Notes under the pieces: model-generated
What the model was told of the DNA's origin: nothing
The model's database searches: none
Seen by the model: the letters and a program-made list of their open reading frames with translations, nothing else
DNA from: Eukaryota sp. TZLM1-RC
Taxonomy: Eukaryota > Metamonada: BaSk clade
DNA: 64,000 nt
Direction: 5' to 3'
Assembly: GCA_040285825.1 (NCBI GenBank)
Contig: JAUPSS010000004.1
Coordinates: forward strand, 5,587,658 to 5,651,657
Shown here: positions 55,801 through 64,000 of the stretch, piece by piece
How positions within the stretch are numbered: position 1 is the stretch's first letter
Layout: the number at the start of each line of letters is the position of its first letter
Position numbers and translations under genes: made by a program

Positions 55801-56329
55801 TGAGCAGATTGTAATTCAAATTCTCTTTTTTGTTTCTCAGGGCACGTTCTCGAATTATGACCACTGATACCACAAATCGAACATTTTTTAGAACCTTTTA
55901 ATGGCAGTGGTTTCATTTTTTCAGTTCTTTCAATTTTGTCAATTTTTGAGTTAAAAGTAGAAATAGACTTTTGACTTTTTGCAGTTTCAGCTGGAGAAAA
56001 CAAATTTCGAGAAACGGAGTTGTTAATAGAACGCGCAACAGAACGCAAGGAACGTAATGGTGGTTTTTCTGTGTTTTTTCTGGTACAATGATCAGTTTTT
56101 GAATGAAAATTTTTTTGAGATGAATTTCGAGCATAGCTTGTATTGTGGGGAGAGTGGGGAAGTGGAGTGGATGAGCTTGATCTGACTGGTAGAATCTTTG
56201 CTTGGGCGTTCCAATCAGTATCAGAGTCACTATCAGCCAAAGGCATCGTTTTGACAGAGAAACAGTACGACTTTGACGCTTTGACAGAAAGTGAAATATG
56301 AAAGGGTTGACTAAGGGAGGGAGGAAAAA
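52848..56329 (-). mobile_element. Full-length alpha LINE (about 3,480 bp)
   Basis: This minus-strand insertion in beta has a 16-bp TSD. The 5' end (right) has CCTCCCTCCCTTAGTCAACC and about 80 bp of untranslated sequence; the 3' end is GGTTTAGAATAAAATTAAAT and an A run. A complete 5' end, clear TSD and near-intact ORF make it the most recent-looking full copy and the best reference for the family. Confidence 0.88.
52878..56246 (-). pseudogene. Alpha LINE protein, complete apart from two one-base frameshifts
   Basis: About 1,123 codons from MPLADSDSDTDW to DFLDVDL. A CCHC knuckle (CSICGISGHNSRTC) is near residue 125 and a zinc ribbon (CPFCKKD ... LLFCTNC) near 200. RT spans about 360-620, with KGKAAGPSG, GIKTIDGASVAA, FNLDFKNAFNS, SSGVKQGDPLG and catalytic YMDD near 575. 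C-C-H-C (CKCSREITTTHLLNC) is near 905, then HDAVRD and the endonuclease, with RGD near 972, LLDV near 983 and KFKKYNE near 1015. A conserved helical C-terminal region follows. Frameshifts are one extra base near 55000 and one missing A in an A run near 54100; other copies are open at both places. No apurinic endonuclease domain is present, which supports the restriction-like-endonuclease class. Confidence 0.85.
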
Positions 56330-56345
56330 AAATTGTTGAGGATCT
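56330..56345. other. TSD of full-length alpha, right copy
   Basis: Pairs with 52832-52847; beta resumes here. Confidence 0.85.
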
Positions 56346-58030
56346 TGCTTCCTATTTTCAAAATTTAATGTGTTTAAATTATGTTCCTCCGCCTGAATTG
56401 ACTGCTGCCCGTTTAGTTGCTTTAGTTAAACCTGGTAAAGGTGACAAACCTGATGGAGTTAGACCAATTGCTATTGGAGAGTCATTAACCAGATTGCTTT
56501 CTTCGCTTATTTTTAACAGAATTTCTACTAAAGCAATGGACTATTTGAAGCCTTTCCAATTTGGTATAAAAACTGTTGAAGGTGCTTCTGTTGCTTCAAT
56601 GACTTCAGATGTTTTTTTCAATAGTCAACAACATCAATATATTTTCAATTTGGATTTCAAAAATGCTTTCAATTCTGTGAAACGTAATTGTATTTTTGAT
56701 GTGCTTCTTCAAGAATTTCCAGAACTTTCAGCCTATTTTTACTTATTTTATGGAAGAAAATCAGACTTAATTTTTGACTCCTTTACCCTTGAATCTTCTT
56801 CTGGTGTGAAACAAGGTGATCCTCTTGGCCCTTTGCTGTTTTGTTTGGCTATTCATAATATTATTAAAATGACACAACAAGATTTCCCCGATTTGCGTAT
56901 TGTTGCCTATATGGATGACATTTCTATTATTGGTTCTTTTGAAAGCATTTCTAGGGTCTCTGAAAACATTGCGGCGAAATACAAAGAAATTGGATTAGCT
57001 TTGAACCCATCTAAATGTCTCTTGATTGGTAGAGAAAAACAATCTTTGATGATTGGTGGAGCTCAGATTCCTTTTATCAATTATGACCAACAAGCTTTTA
57101 AGTTTCTTGGATGTTGGCTTGGCAATTTGGATGAAATTTATTCCCAGTTAAACAATTTATTGGAGAAGTTTGACAAGGATCTTAGTTTTATTGCTGAATG
57201 TGACATTGAGAAACACATCAAATTTTTATTTTAAAAATTTGTTATTCTGGAAAAATTCACTCATATTTTAAGGTCAACTCCCCCTTCGGTATCTCTCAAT
57301 TTTTGCAGATCTTTTAACAAACTTTGAGTAAAATTTTTTTCCTCATTATTGGAGGTAAATGAATCTTTAATTCGAAGTCATGTTTTTTGTTCTGCTGATT
57401 TAGGTGGAATTGGTTTCACGAAATCTTCGATTCTGTGTAAAGCAGCTTTTTTAGGAGGTGGAAAAAATTTTGTTTTTGAATTTTTTCAAAGGTTCCCTTT
57501 TGATGTTCATCTGATCAATGGTGAATCAAATTTTTATTTGAATCAACTTCAAATCGAATTATATAATTTGCCTAGTGATATCTGGATTCAGTGTTTTCCT
57601 CAAAATGTTCAAGAAATTCCCACCCGATCACTTCCAAATTTACGTTTTTGCTTGAAAAAGCTTCAGCACCATCTGGTTAAATTATATGAAGGCTTGGATT
57701 ATGAAGTAAGACTTGGCTTGGCCAAAACTAAAAATCCCGCTTTCGGTAATTTTTTAAAGGATATTCGTGATAGTTCAGCTGCTGCTTTAGTAACTCAAGT
57801 TCCCTCTGTTTATGGACTTCTGTTAAAAGACAATGAATGGCTTCTAAACATGCGTTTTCGTTGTTTTCTGTGGCCAAACAATTTGCCCAATCATTTAACT
57901 TGTAAATGTGGTAAACCTCTTTTGTTTACTCATCTTTTGAACTGTAAACATTTCATTACGTTTAGAAGCAAAGTGCATAATAACGTCAGGGACCAAATTT
58001 ATGTAATGTGCAAATCATATCGAGTAGATT
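56346..58030 (+). pseudogene. Beta LINE RT and post-RT region
   Basis: Frame 56368-57234 holds RPIAIGESLTRL, GIKTVEGASVAS, FNLDFKNAFNS, SSGVKQGDPLG and YMDDISIIG, an intact RT active site. Indels near 57232 and 57335 break the frame. Then 57349-58030 has LGGIGFTKSSILC, FLGGGKNFVFEF, the C-C-H-C motif (CKCGKPLLFTHLLNC) and HNNVRDQI. The truncated alpha insertion cuts it after SYRVD. Confidence 0.8.
58017..58030. other. TSD of the truncated alpha, left copy
   Basis: ATATCGAGTAGATT, repeated at 59606-59619 after the poly(A). Confidence 0.85.
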
Positions 58031-59605
58031 GATTGATTGGCTCTTCTGCTCAAGACCTCGTGATAAACGATTCTATTGTCCCTTTTACTAATTATAGTAG
58101 TGATGCTTTTAAGTTCCTTGGTTGTTGGTTAGCAAATGTGCCTCAAATTCAGAATGAATTGCAAGTTATTTTGGAAAAAATGAAAATTGAACTTGATTCA
58201 ATTTCTTCTTTAGATATAGAAAAGCATATTAAATTTTTCATGCTTAAAATTTGCTACACTGGGAGAATAACCCACATTTTGAGATCTTGTGCTCCTTCCA
58301 TAGCATTAGATTTTTGTCGTTCTTTTAATTCATTGAGAACAGAATTTTTTGCTGATTTATTGGATGTAGAACCAGGAATGTTGAAAAGCCATTTATTTTC
58401 TTCCAGCAAATTTGGGTGGTATTGGTTTTTACTAAATCTTCAATTTTGTGTCAATCAGCATTCTTGGGTGGTGGCAAAAATTTTATTTATGAATTTTCTC
58501 GTAGATTTCCTGATGATTCTCATCTGTTAGTCCCCAATTGTAGTCCCTATTTGTATGAGTTATCTTGTGAACTTGAAAAATTACCGCCACAAATTTGGAC
58601 CAAATGTTTTCCTCAATCAATTCAAGAAATTCCAAACCGATCTCTATTTAATTTACAGTTTTGCTGTAAAAAGCTTCAACAAAAATTGTCAAAGATTTTT
58701 GAAAGCTTGGATTTTGATGTTAGACTTGGCTTGGCCAAGAAAAAGAATCCCGCTTTTGCAAATCTTTTTACAAGATATGTGTGACAGTACTTCTTCTGCC
58801 TTAGTAACAACAATTCCACAAGTTTATGGTACTCTCTTATCCGATTCTGCTTGGACTCTGAATATGAGATTTCGTTCCTTTATCTGGCCTGATAATTTAC
58901 CTCATAATTTAATTTGTAAATGTTCTCGAGAAATTACAACTACTCATTTGTTAAATTGTAAACATTTTATTACTTTTAGAAGCAAGGTTCATGATGCTGT
59001 AAGAGACCAGTTATATTGTATGTGTAAATCTCATAGAATTGAATCCTTCTTGGAACCTTTGTTGTCAAATCTGTTTGATGCTGAAAATGATTTTCATAAG
59101 AATAATAGAGGTGATGTCATATTACCTGGATTAGATGGAAGCTTCATTTTATTGGATGTAATGTCTGTTGATCCTTGTAATGCCTCAAATGAAAGGCTTG
59201 TTAATTCTGAAATTCATAATCCCCTTTCAAATGCTGAAAATTTTAAATTCAAAAAAATACAATGAACCTTTGTCCAAATTGGCCAGTCTACAGCATGCAA
59301 AAATACAATTTGTATCCATTTGTATTTTCCCTTTTGGTTCACTTGCACCAACTGCTTTACGTTTTTTGGATGATTTTGAAATGATTGTAAAGAGAAGAAC
59401 TGGCAGAAATTTCAACAGATTGTTTTTGGCAAAATAGAATTGTGTTTTCTATTTTTAAGGGGATGTTGAAGATGGTTTCTGATGCTTTGCTTTCTCTTGG
59501 ATCTCACTATGAGAGAGTTGCATCTAGTGTTTTTGTTTTGGGAGAGATGGATTTTTTAGATGTTGATTTATAGGTTTAGAATAAAATTAAATTTTAACAA
59601 AAAAA
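58031..59605 (+). mobile_element. 5'-truncated alpha LINE inserted in beta
   Basis: 1,575 bp from RT (IGSSAQDLVINDS) to the 3' end with an A run. A 14-bp TSD flanks it. Several one-base indels in A, T and C runs (near 58405, 58770, 59255, 59302 and 59425) break the frame, more than in other alpha copies. Confidence 0.86.
58033..59574 (+). pseudogene. Alpha LINE RT end, post-RT and endonuclease (frameshifted)
   Basis: Successive frames 58033-58530, 58416-58784, 58555-59265 and 59168-59437 cover SSDAFKFLGCWLA, VEPGMLKSHLF, CKCSREITTTHLLNC, RGDVILPGLDG and LRFLDDFEMIVKRR. All domain motifs are recognisable. Confidence 0.8.
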
Positions 59606-59619
59606 ATATCGAGTAGATT
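59606..59619. other. TSD of the truncated alpha, right copy
   Basis: Pairs with 58017-58030. Confidence 0.85.
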
Positions 59620-60173
59620 CCTTTTTAGAACCGCTGTTATCAAAATTAATTCTTGATGATCCCAATATTGATAGTACACGTTACAACAGAGCTTCTATGG
59701 GTCTGACTAGAGGTGATCTAGTTGTTCCTGGTTTAAATGGTAGTTTTACTATTTTGGACGCCATGTCTATTGACCCTTGTAATTCCTCTAACGAACCTTT
59801 CATTAACTCGGATGTAAATAATCCTCTTCTTGCAGGCGAAAAATATAAAATTGCTAAATATGCGAAACCCATTTCCTCGGTTAATGAAAATTCTCATGCC
59901 CAATATAATTTATGTCCATTTGTTTTTTCTTTGCTTGGATCTCTAGGTAAGGCTGCTATGGCTTTCCTTGAGGATTTTGTTGTAGTTGTAAAGGAAAGAA
60001 CTGGAAGAATTTTCAATCGTGTTTACTGGCAAAACAGGATTGTATTTTCTATTTTTAAGGGAATGGTAACACTAATTTCTGATTCACTATCTTCTTTTGG
60101 GAAATTTTCTGAATCTTTAGCGATTAATTGTTTTGATGTAGGGGAGGCAGGTTTTGAGGATGTGCAGTTTTAA
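59620..60173 (+). pseudogene. Beta LINE endonuclease and C-terminus
   Basis: Continues beta with SFLEPLLSKL, then TRGDLVVPGLNG, TILDAMSI and KIAKYAK, the likely endonuclease residues, and the C-terminal region (SLLGSLGKAAMAFLEDF, NRVYWQNRIVFSIFKGM). It ends GFEDVQF. The frame is open throughout this piece. Confidence 0.82.
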
Positions 60174-60215
60174 TTGTGTATTTCATATCTGTTGTTGAAT
60201 AAAAATAAATTAATT

Positions 60216-60423
60216 GAAAAAGATAAAAACTTTTATCGAAAAATCAAATTTTAAAAAAAATGTTTTTTCGAAAGAAAAATTAGTGAGAAAAATTAGCTTT
60301 AAAAGGACGTTTTGGATCTGCAAAACAATGTTTATTTTCTTCTGATTTAGCTGAATGTAATGAAAGCACATTGTTCCAATTGAATCATCTTCATCCGGAA
60401 GAAAATTTTCATTGTACTAAACC
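60216..60423 (+). pseudogene. Gamma LINE, middle N-terminal piece
   Basis: Resumes gamma after the beta insertion: DKNFYRK, LKGRFGSAKQCLFSSDLAE-type text and ENFHCTKP. A-run length differences break the frame here, while the duplicate at 62520-62727 is open. Confidence 0.75.
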
Positions 60424-60470
60424 TTTTTTTTTAAAATTTAATTTTATTCTAAACCTATAAATCAACATTA
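60424..60470 (-). mobile_element. Alpha LINE 3' tail in gamma
   Basis: About 47 bp: the complement of alpha's last codons, GGTTTAGAATAAAATTAAAT and an A run. No TSD is visible, and gamma on either side is not contiguous (the whole RT is absent). It probably marks the surviving edge of a larger alpha insertion removed with gamma RT by a deletion. Confidence 0.7.
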
Positions 60471-61080
60471 TTATCCATGCAATGTGTAATTCCTATCATA
60501 TTGAATCTTTTGTAGAACCTTTGTTGAGGTCTCTTGATATAAATGAAAGCGTAAGAGATTCAGAATATGGAAAACGACGTGCTGATGTTGTTGTGCCCTC
60601 GTTTGATGATGTCATGAATGTTGTTGATGTCGTAACAGTGGATGTTTGCAAGAAAAATGCCTTGAAAAATGCTCAATCCGAAGTATCCCCCCTTGATGAC
60701 TCCGAATTGTACAAACGGAAAAAGTATGCAAATCCTTTAAAAAAATTGAAACATGTTCGCCATGTAGATAACCAAATTTGCCCATTTGCTATATCGTTGT
60801 ATGGTCGTCTTGGAAAAACTGCTTTGAATTTTATTGATGATTTTGAAAATCTTGTGAAAAAAAGAATGAATAAGCGTTTTGATCGTCGCTTGTGGCTAAA
60901 TCGTATTGTTTTTACTATTTTCAAATCAATTCCTAAAATGATTTCGAAAGCTTTAATGTCTGTCAGTGCACATTATGAAAACATTGCTGCTGTAAGGTTT
61001 GATGGTGTGGAAGCTTGTTTTGAAGATATTGACTTTTAGACTGTGGTTTTGAAAATAAATTAAAATTAAAGAAAAAAAAA
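60471..61080 (+). pseudogene. Gamma LINE endonuclease, C-terminus and 3' end
   Basis: Frame 60482-61039: MCNSYHIESFVEPLL, RRADVVVPSFDD, NVVDVVTV and KRKKYANPL (endonuclease), then SLYGRLGKTALNFIDDF and NRIVFTIFKSI, ending CFEDIDF. The 3' sequence ACTGTGGTTTTGAAAATAAA is followed by an A run. Here the first endonuclease motif reads RAD rather than RGD. Confidence 0.8.
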
Positions 61081-61905
61081 GATATGTGTGACAGTACTTC
61101 TTCTGCCTTAGTAACAACAATTCCACAAGTTTATGGTACTCTCTTATCCGATTCTGCTTGGACTCTGAATATGAGATTTCGTTCCTTTATCTGGCCTGAT
61201 AATTTACCTCATAATTTAATTTGTAAATGTTCTCGAGAAATTTCAACTAGTCATTTGTTAAATTGTAAACATTTTATTACTTTTAGAAGCAAGGTTCATG
61301 ATGCTGTAAGAGACCAGTTATATTGTATGTGTAAATCTCATAGAATTGAATCCTTCTTGGAACCTTTGTTGTCAAATCTGTTTGATGCTGAAAATGATTT
61401 TCATAAGAATAATAGAGGTGATGTCATATTACCTGGATTAGATGGAAGCTTCATTTTATTGGATGTAATGTCTGTTGATCCTTGTAATGCCTCAAATGAA
61501 AGGCTTGTTAATTCTGAAATTCATAATCCCCTTTCAAATGCTGAAAATTTTAAATTCAAAAAATACAATGAACCTTTGTCCAAATTGGCCAGTCTACAGC
61601 ATGCAAAATACAATTTGTATCCATTTGTATTTTCCCTTTTTGGTTCACTTGCACCAACTGCTTTACGTTTTTTGGATGATTTTGAAATGATTGTAAAGAG
61701 AAGAACTGGCAGAAATTTCAACAGATTGTTTTGGCAAAATAGAATTGTGTTTTCTATTTTTAAGGGGATGTTGAAGATGGTTTCTGATGCTTTGCTTTCT
61801 CTTGGATCTCACTATGAGAGAGTTGCATCTAGTGTTTTTGTTTTGGGAGAGATGGATTTTTTAGATGTTGATTTATAGGTTTAGAATAAAATTAAATTTT
61901 AACAA
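61081..61905 (+). pseudogene. Alpha LINE 3' fragment (second copy of the 2.3-kb duplication)
   Basis: Open from MCDSTSSALVTTIPQVYG to DFLDVDL (61084-61878), carrying the C-C-H-C and endonuclease motifs. It duplicates the right part of 58031-59605 but lacks its indels. It starts abruptly at GATATGTGTG after gamma's A run, the duplication junction. Confidence 0.82.
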
Positions 61906-62519
61906 AAAAAAATATCGAGTAGATTCCTTTTTAGAACCGCTGTTATCAAAATTAATTCTTGATGATCCCAATATTGATAGTACACGTTACAACAGAGCTT
62001 CTATGGGTCTGACTAGAGGTGATCTAGTTGTTCCTGGTTTAAATGGTAGTTTTACTATTTTGGACGCCATGTCTATTGACCCTTGTAATTCCTCCAACGA
62101 ACATTTCATTAACTCAGATGTAAATAATCCTCTTCTTGCAGGCGAAAAATATAAAATTGCTAAATATGCGAAACCCATTTCCTCGGTTAATGAAAATTCT
62201 CATGCCCAATATAATTTATGTCCATTTGTTTTTTCTTTGCTTGGATCTCTAGGTAAGGCTGCTATGGCTTTCCTTGAGGATTTTGTTGTAGTTGTAAAGG
62301 AAAGAACTGGAATAAATTTTCAATCGTGTTTACTGGCAAAACAGGATTGTATTTTCTATTTTTAAGGGAATGGTAACACTAATTTCTGATTCACTATCTT
62401 CTTTTGGGAAATTTTCTGAATCTTTAGCGATTAATTGTTTTGATGTAGGGGAGGCAGGTTTTGAGGATGTGGAGTTTTAATTGTGTATTTCATATTTGTT
62501 GTTGAATAAAAATAAATTA
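61906..62519 (+). pseudogene. Beta LINE C-terminus (second copy of the duplication)
   Basis: Same as 59606-60215: RVDSFLEPLL, TRGDLVVPGLNG and LGKAAMAFLEDF, with a base change and indel near 62310 (GAATAAATTTTCAATCG) that shifts the frame before the last 50 residues. One difference in the last codons (GTGGAG versus GTGCAG). Confidence 0.8.
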
Positions 62520-62727
62520 ATTGAAAAAGATAAAAACTTTTATCGAAAAAATCAAATTTTAAAAAAATGTTTTTCGAAAGAAAAATTAGTGAGAAAATTA
62601 GCTTTAAAAGGACGTTTTGGATCTGCAAAACAATGTTTATTTTCTTCTGATTTAGCTGAATGTAATGAAAGCACATTGTTCCAATTGAATCATCTTCATC
62701 CGGAAGAAAATTTTCATTGTACTAAAC
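62520..62727 (+). pseudogene. Gamma LINE middle N-terminal piece (second copy)
   Basis: Open frame from KDKNFYRKNQILKK to ENFHCTKP, aligning with the zinc-to-RT linker of alpha and beta (LRGRYG equivalent is LKGRFGSAKQ). Confidence 0.77.
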
Positions 62728-62773
62728 CTTTTTTTTTAAAATTTAATTTTATTCTAAACCTATAAATCAACAT
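62728..62773 (-). mobile_element. Alpha LINE 3' tail in gamma (second copy)
   Basis: Identical context to 60424-60470, so the tail and deletion existed before the duplication. Confidence 0.7.
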
Positions 62774-63385
62774 TATTATCCATGCAATGTGTAATTCCTA
62801 TCATATTGAATCTTTTGTAGAACCTTTGTTGAGGTCTCTTGATATAAATGAAAGCGTAAGAGATTCAGAATATGGAAAACGACGTGCTGATGTTGTTGTG
62901 CCCTCGTTTGATGATGTCATGAATGTTGTTGATGTCGTAACAGTGGATGTTTGCAAGAAAAATGCCTTGAAAAATGCTCAATCCGAAGTATCCCCCCTTG
63001 ATGACTCCGAATTGTACAAACGTATTGTATTGCAAATCCTTTAAAAAAATTGAAACATGTTCGCCATGTAGATAACCAAATTTGCCCATTTGCTATATCG
63101 TTGTATGGTCGTCTTGGAAAAACTGCTTTGAATTTTATTGATGATTTTGAAAATCTTGTGAAAAAAAGAATGAATAAGCGTTTTGATCGTCGCTTGTGGC
63201 TAAATCGTATTGTTTTTACTATTTTCAAATCAATTCCTAAAATGATTTCGAAAGCTTTAATGTCTGTCAGTGCACATTATGAAAACATTGCTGCTGTAAG
63301 GTTTGATGGTGTGGAAGCTTGTTTTGAAGATATTGACTTTTAGACTGTGGTTTTGAAAATAAATTAAAATTAAATTAAAAAAAAT
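62774..63385 (+). pseudogene. Gamma LINE endonuclease and C-terminus (second copy)
   Basis: Frames 62787-63044 and 63050-63343. It is as 60471-61080 except that the KRKKYANPL endonuclease segment is altered (CGTATTGTATTGC for CGGAAAAAGTATGC), which removes the catalytic Lys region and shifts frame. Ends CFEDIDF plus tail. Confidence 0.8.
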
Positions 63386-63412
63386 AAATCAACATCTAAA
63401 AAATCCATCTTT
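63386..63412 (-). other. Short alpha C-terminal remnant
   Basis: 27 bp matching the complement of alpha's last codons (TAAATCAACATCTAAAAAATC). It lies at the junction between the duplicated block and epsilon. Too short to classify further. Confidence 0.5.
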
Positions 63413-64000
63413 TATTTAGTGATTTTAGTGGCTTTAACTAAACCTAATGGAAAAGTTCGCCCAATTGCCATTGGTGAAGCCATTTATCGCCTGATGTCTT
63501 CAGTAATTTTTAATCGAGTTTCAACAAAAGCTAAAGAATACTTTTTCTCCATTCCAATATGGAATCAAAACCATAGATGGAGCTTCAGTTGCAGCTTTGA
63601 CATCTGATCTGTTTTTCAATTGTCACGAAAATAGTTGCATTTTTAATCTTGATTTCAAAAATGCTTTCAATTCAGTGAAAAGAGATTCAATTTGGAAAGA
63701 AATCAAATCAAATTTTCCTGAACTCGAAACCTTTTTTTATAGGTTTTATGGTAATTCATCTGATTTAATTTTTAATTCTTTTTAATCTGGATTCTTTATC
63801 AGGAGTTAAACAAGGAGACCCTTTAGGTCCTTTCTTTTTTTGTCTTGCAATTCACCCAATTTTGAAAAAAATTAAAAGAAGAAAATTCTGACCTTCAAGT
63901 GGTAGCTTACATGGATGACATTTCTTGTATTGGTCCAGAAAGTACAATTAATAGGGTTGCTAATGAAGCTGCTACATTATACCAATCCATAGGTCTTGAT
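63413..64000 (+). pseudogene. Epsilon LINE RT, runs off the window
   Basis: RT motifs in three frames: LVALTKPNGKVRPIAIGEA, then FNLDFKNAFNSVKRD, then GVKQGDPLGPFFF and VVAYMDDISCIGPES. Breaks near 63545, 63785 and 63875 are one-base indels. The last part matches the minus-strand piece at 44161-44684. The catalytic YMDD is present. The element continues beyond the right edge. Confidence 0.78.

Larger units (their letters stand above)
51721..60215 (+). mobile_element. Full-length beta LINE with two alpha insertions
   Basis: Beta occupies 51721-52847, 56346-58030 and 59620-60215, about 3.4 kb in all. It starts with a pyrimidine tract and CCCTTAGTCAACCCT, which full-length alpha shares, and ends GTTGAATAAAAATAAATT. 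The flanks GAAAAAAGAT (51711-51720) and GAAAAAGAT (60216-60224) are the TSD in gamma. Confidence 0.82.

Noticed and set aside
52848-56329. Strict insertion target motif for alpha
   Set aside because: The TSDs (AAATTGTTGAGGATCT, ATATCGAGTAGATT, AATGAATTAAAAGAA, ATTTGGTCCAAA) share no consensus beyond AT richness, and four sites are too few.
1-64000. Prokaryotic origin, operons or ribosome binding sites
   Set aside because: Poly(A)-tailed LINEs, chromodomain LTR elements and Pol III-type 5S genes are eukaryotic; bacterial signals would be meaningless here.

Overview
The window is an AT-rich stretch of eukaryotic nuclear DNA made almost wholly of repeats: a tandem 5S rRNA array, Ty3/gypsy-type LTR retrotransposons, and a nest of non-LTR (LINE) retrotransposons. 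The eukaryotic assignment rests on 119-nt 5S genes ending in a T run, chromodomain-type LTR elements, poly(A)-tailed LINEs with target-site duplications (TSDs), and one plausible GT-AG intron. The 5S sequence begins GGATGCGGCCATA, as in several protists, but I cannot name the organism. No complete host protein gene is visible.

Layout. 1-2473: 3' part of a plus-strand gypsy element (copy 1) ending in an 81-bp LTR that abuts 5S spacer. 2474-14851: 32 tandem 5S genes plus a 29-nt truncated one, about 384 bp apart, in several haplotypes. 14852-15642: single-copy sequence with a possible two-exon host gene fragment. 15643-24772: minus-strand gypsy copy 2, truncated at its 3' end and interrupted by a complete 3.15-kb LTR element 'B' (16917-20069, TSD ACTG) whose single ORF fuses a Gag-like region directly to the middle of integrase. 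24773-33117 and 33118-41243: two copies of an 8.34-kb unit (decayed LINE fragments plus a gypsy copy, copies 3 and 4). Copy 3 looks like a hybrid of 2 and 4, as unequal crossing-over would give.

41244-64000: LINE nest. Each element encodes one protein of about 1,100 residues with N-terminal zinc motifs, a YMDD reverse transcriptase, a C-C-H-C motif and a restriction-like (PD-D/ExK-type) endonuclease. I use provisional family names alpha to epsilon, plus eta. Flanking TSDs show the order of nesting: gamma received full-length beta, beta received full-length alpha (52848-56329) and a truncated alpha (58031-59605). Other alpha copies sit inside alpha copies, and there are micro-insertions of only about 56-63 bp of 3' end. 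A 2.3-kb block is then tandemly duplicated (58774-61080 and 61081-63385).

Nearly every ORF break is a one-base indel, many in a homopolymer. That can mean decay or uncorrected long-read error, so broken does not necessarily mean dead. All alignments here were done by eye.
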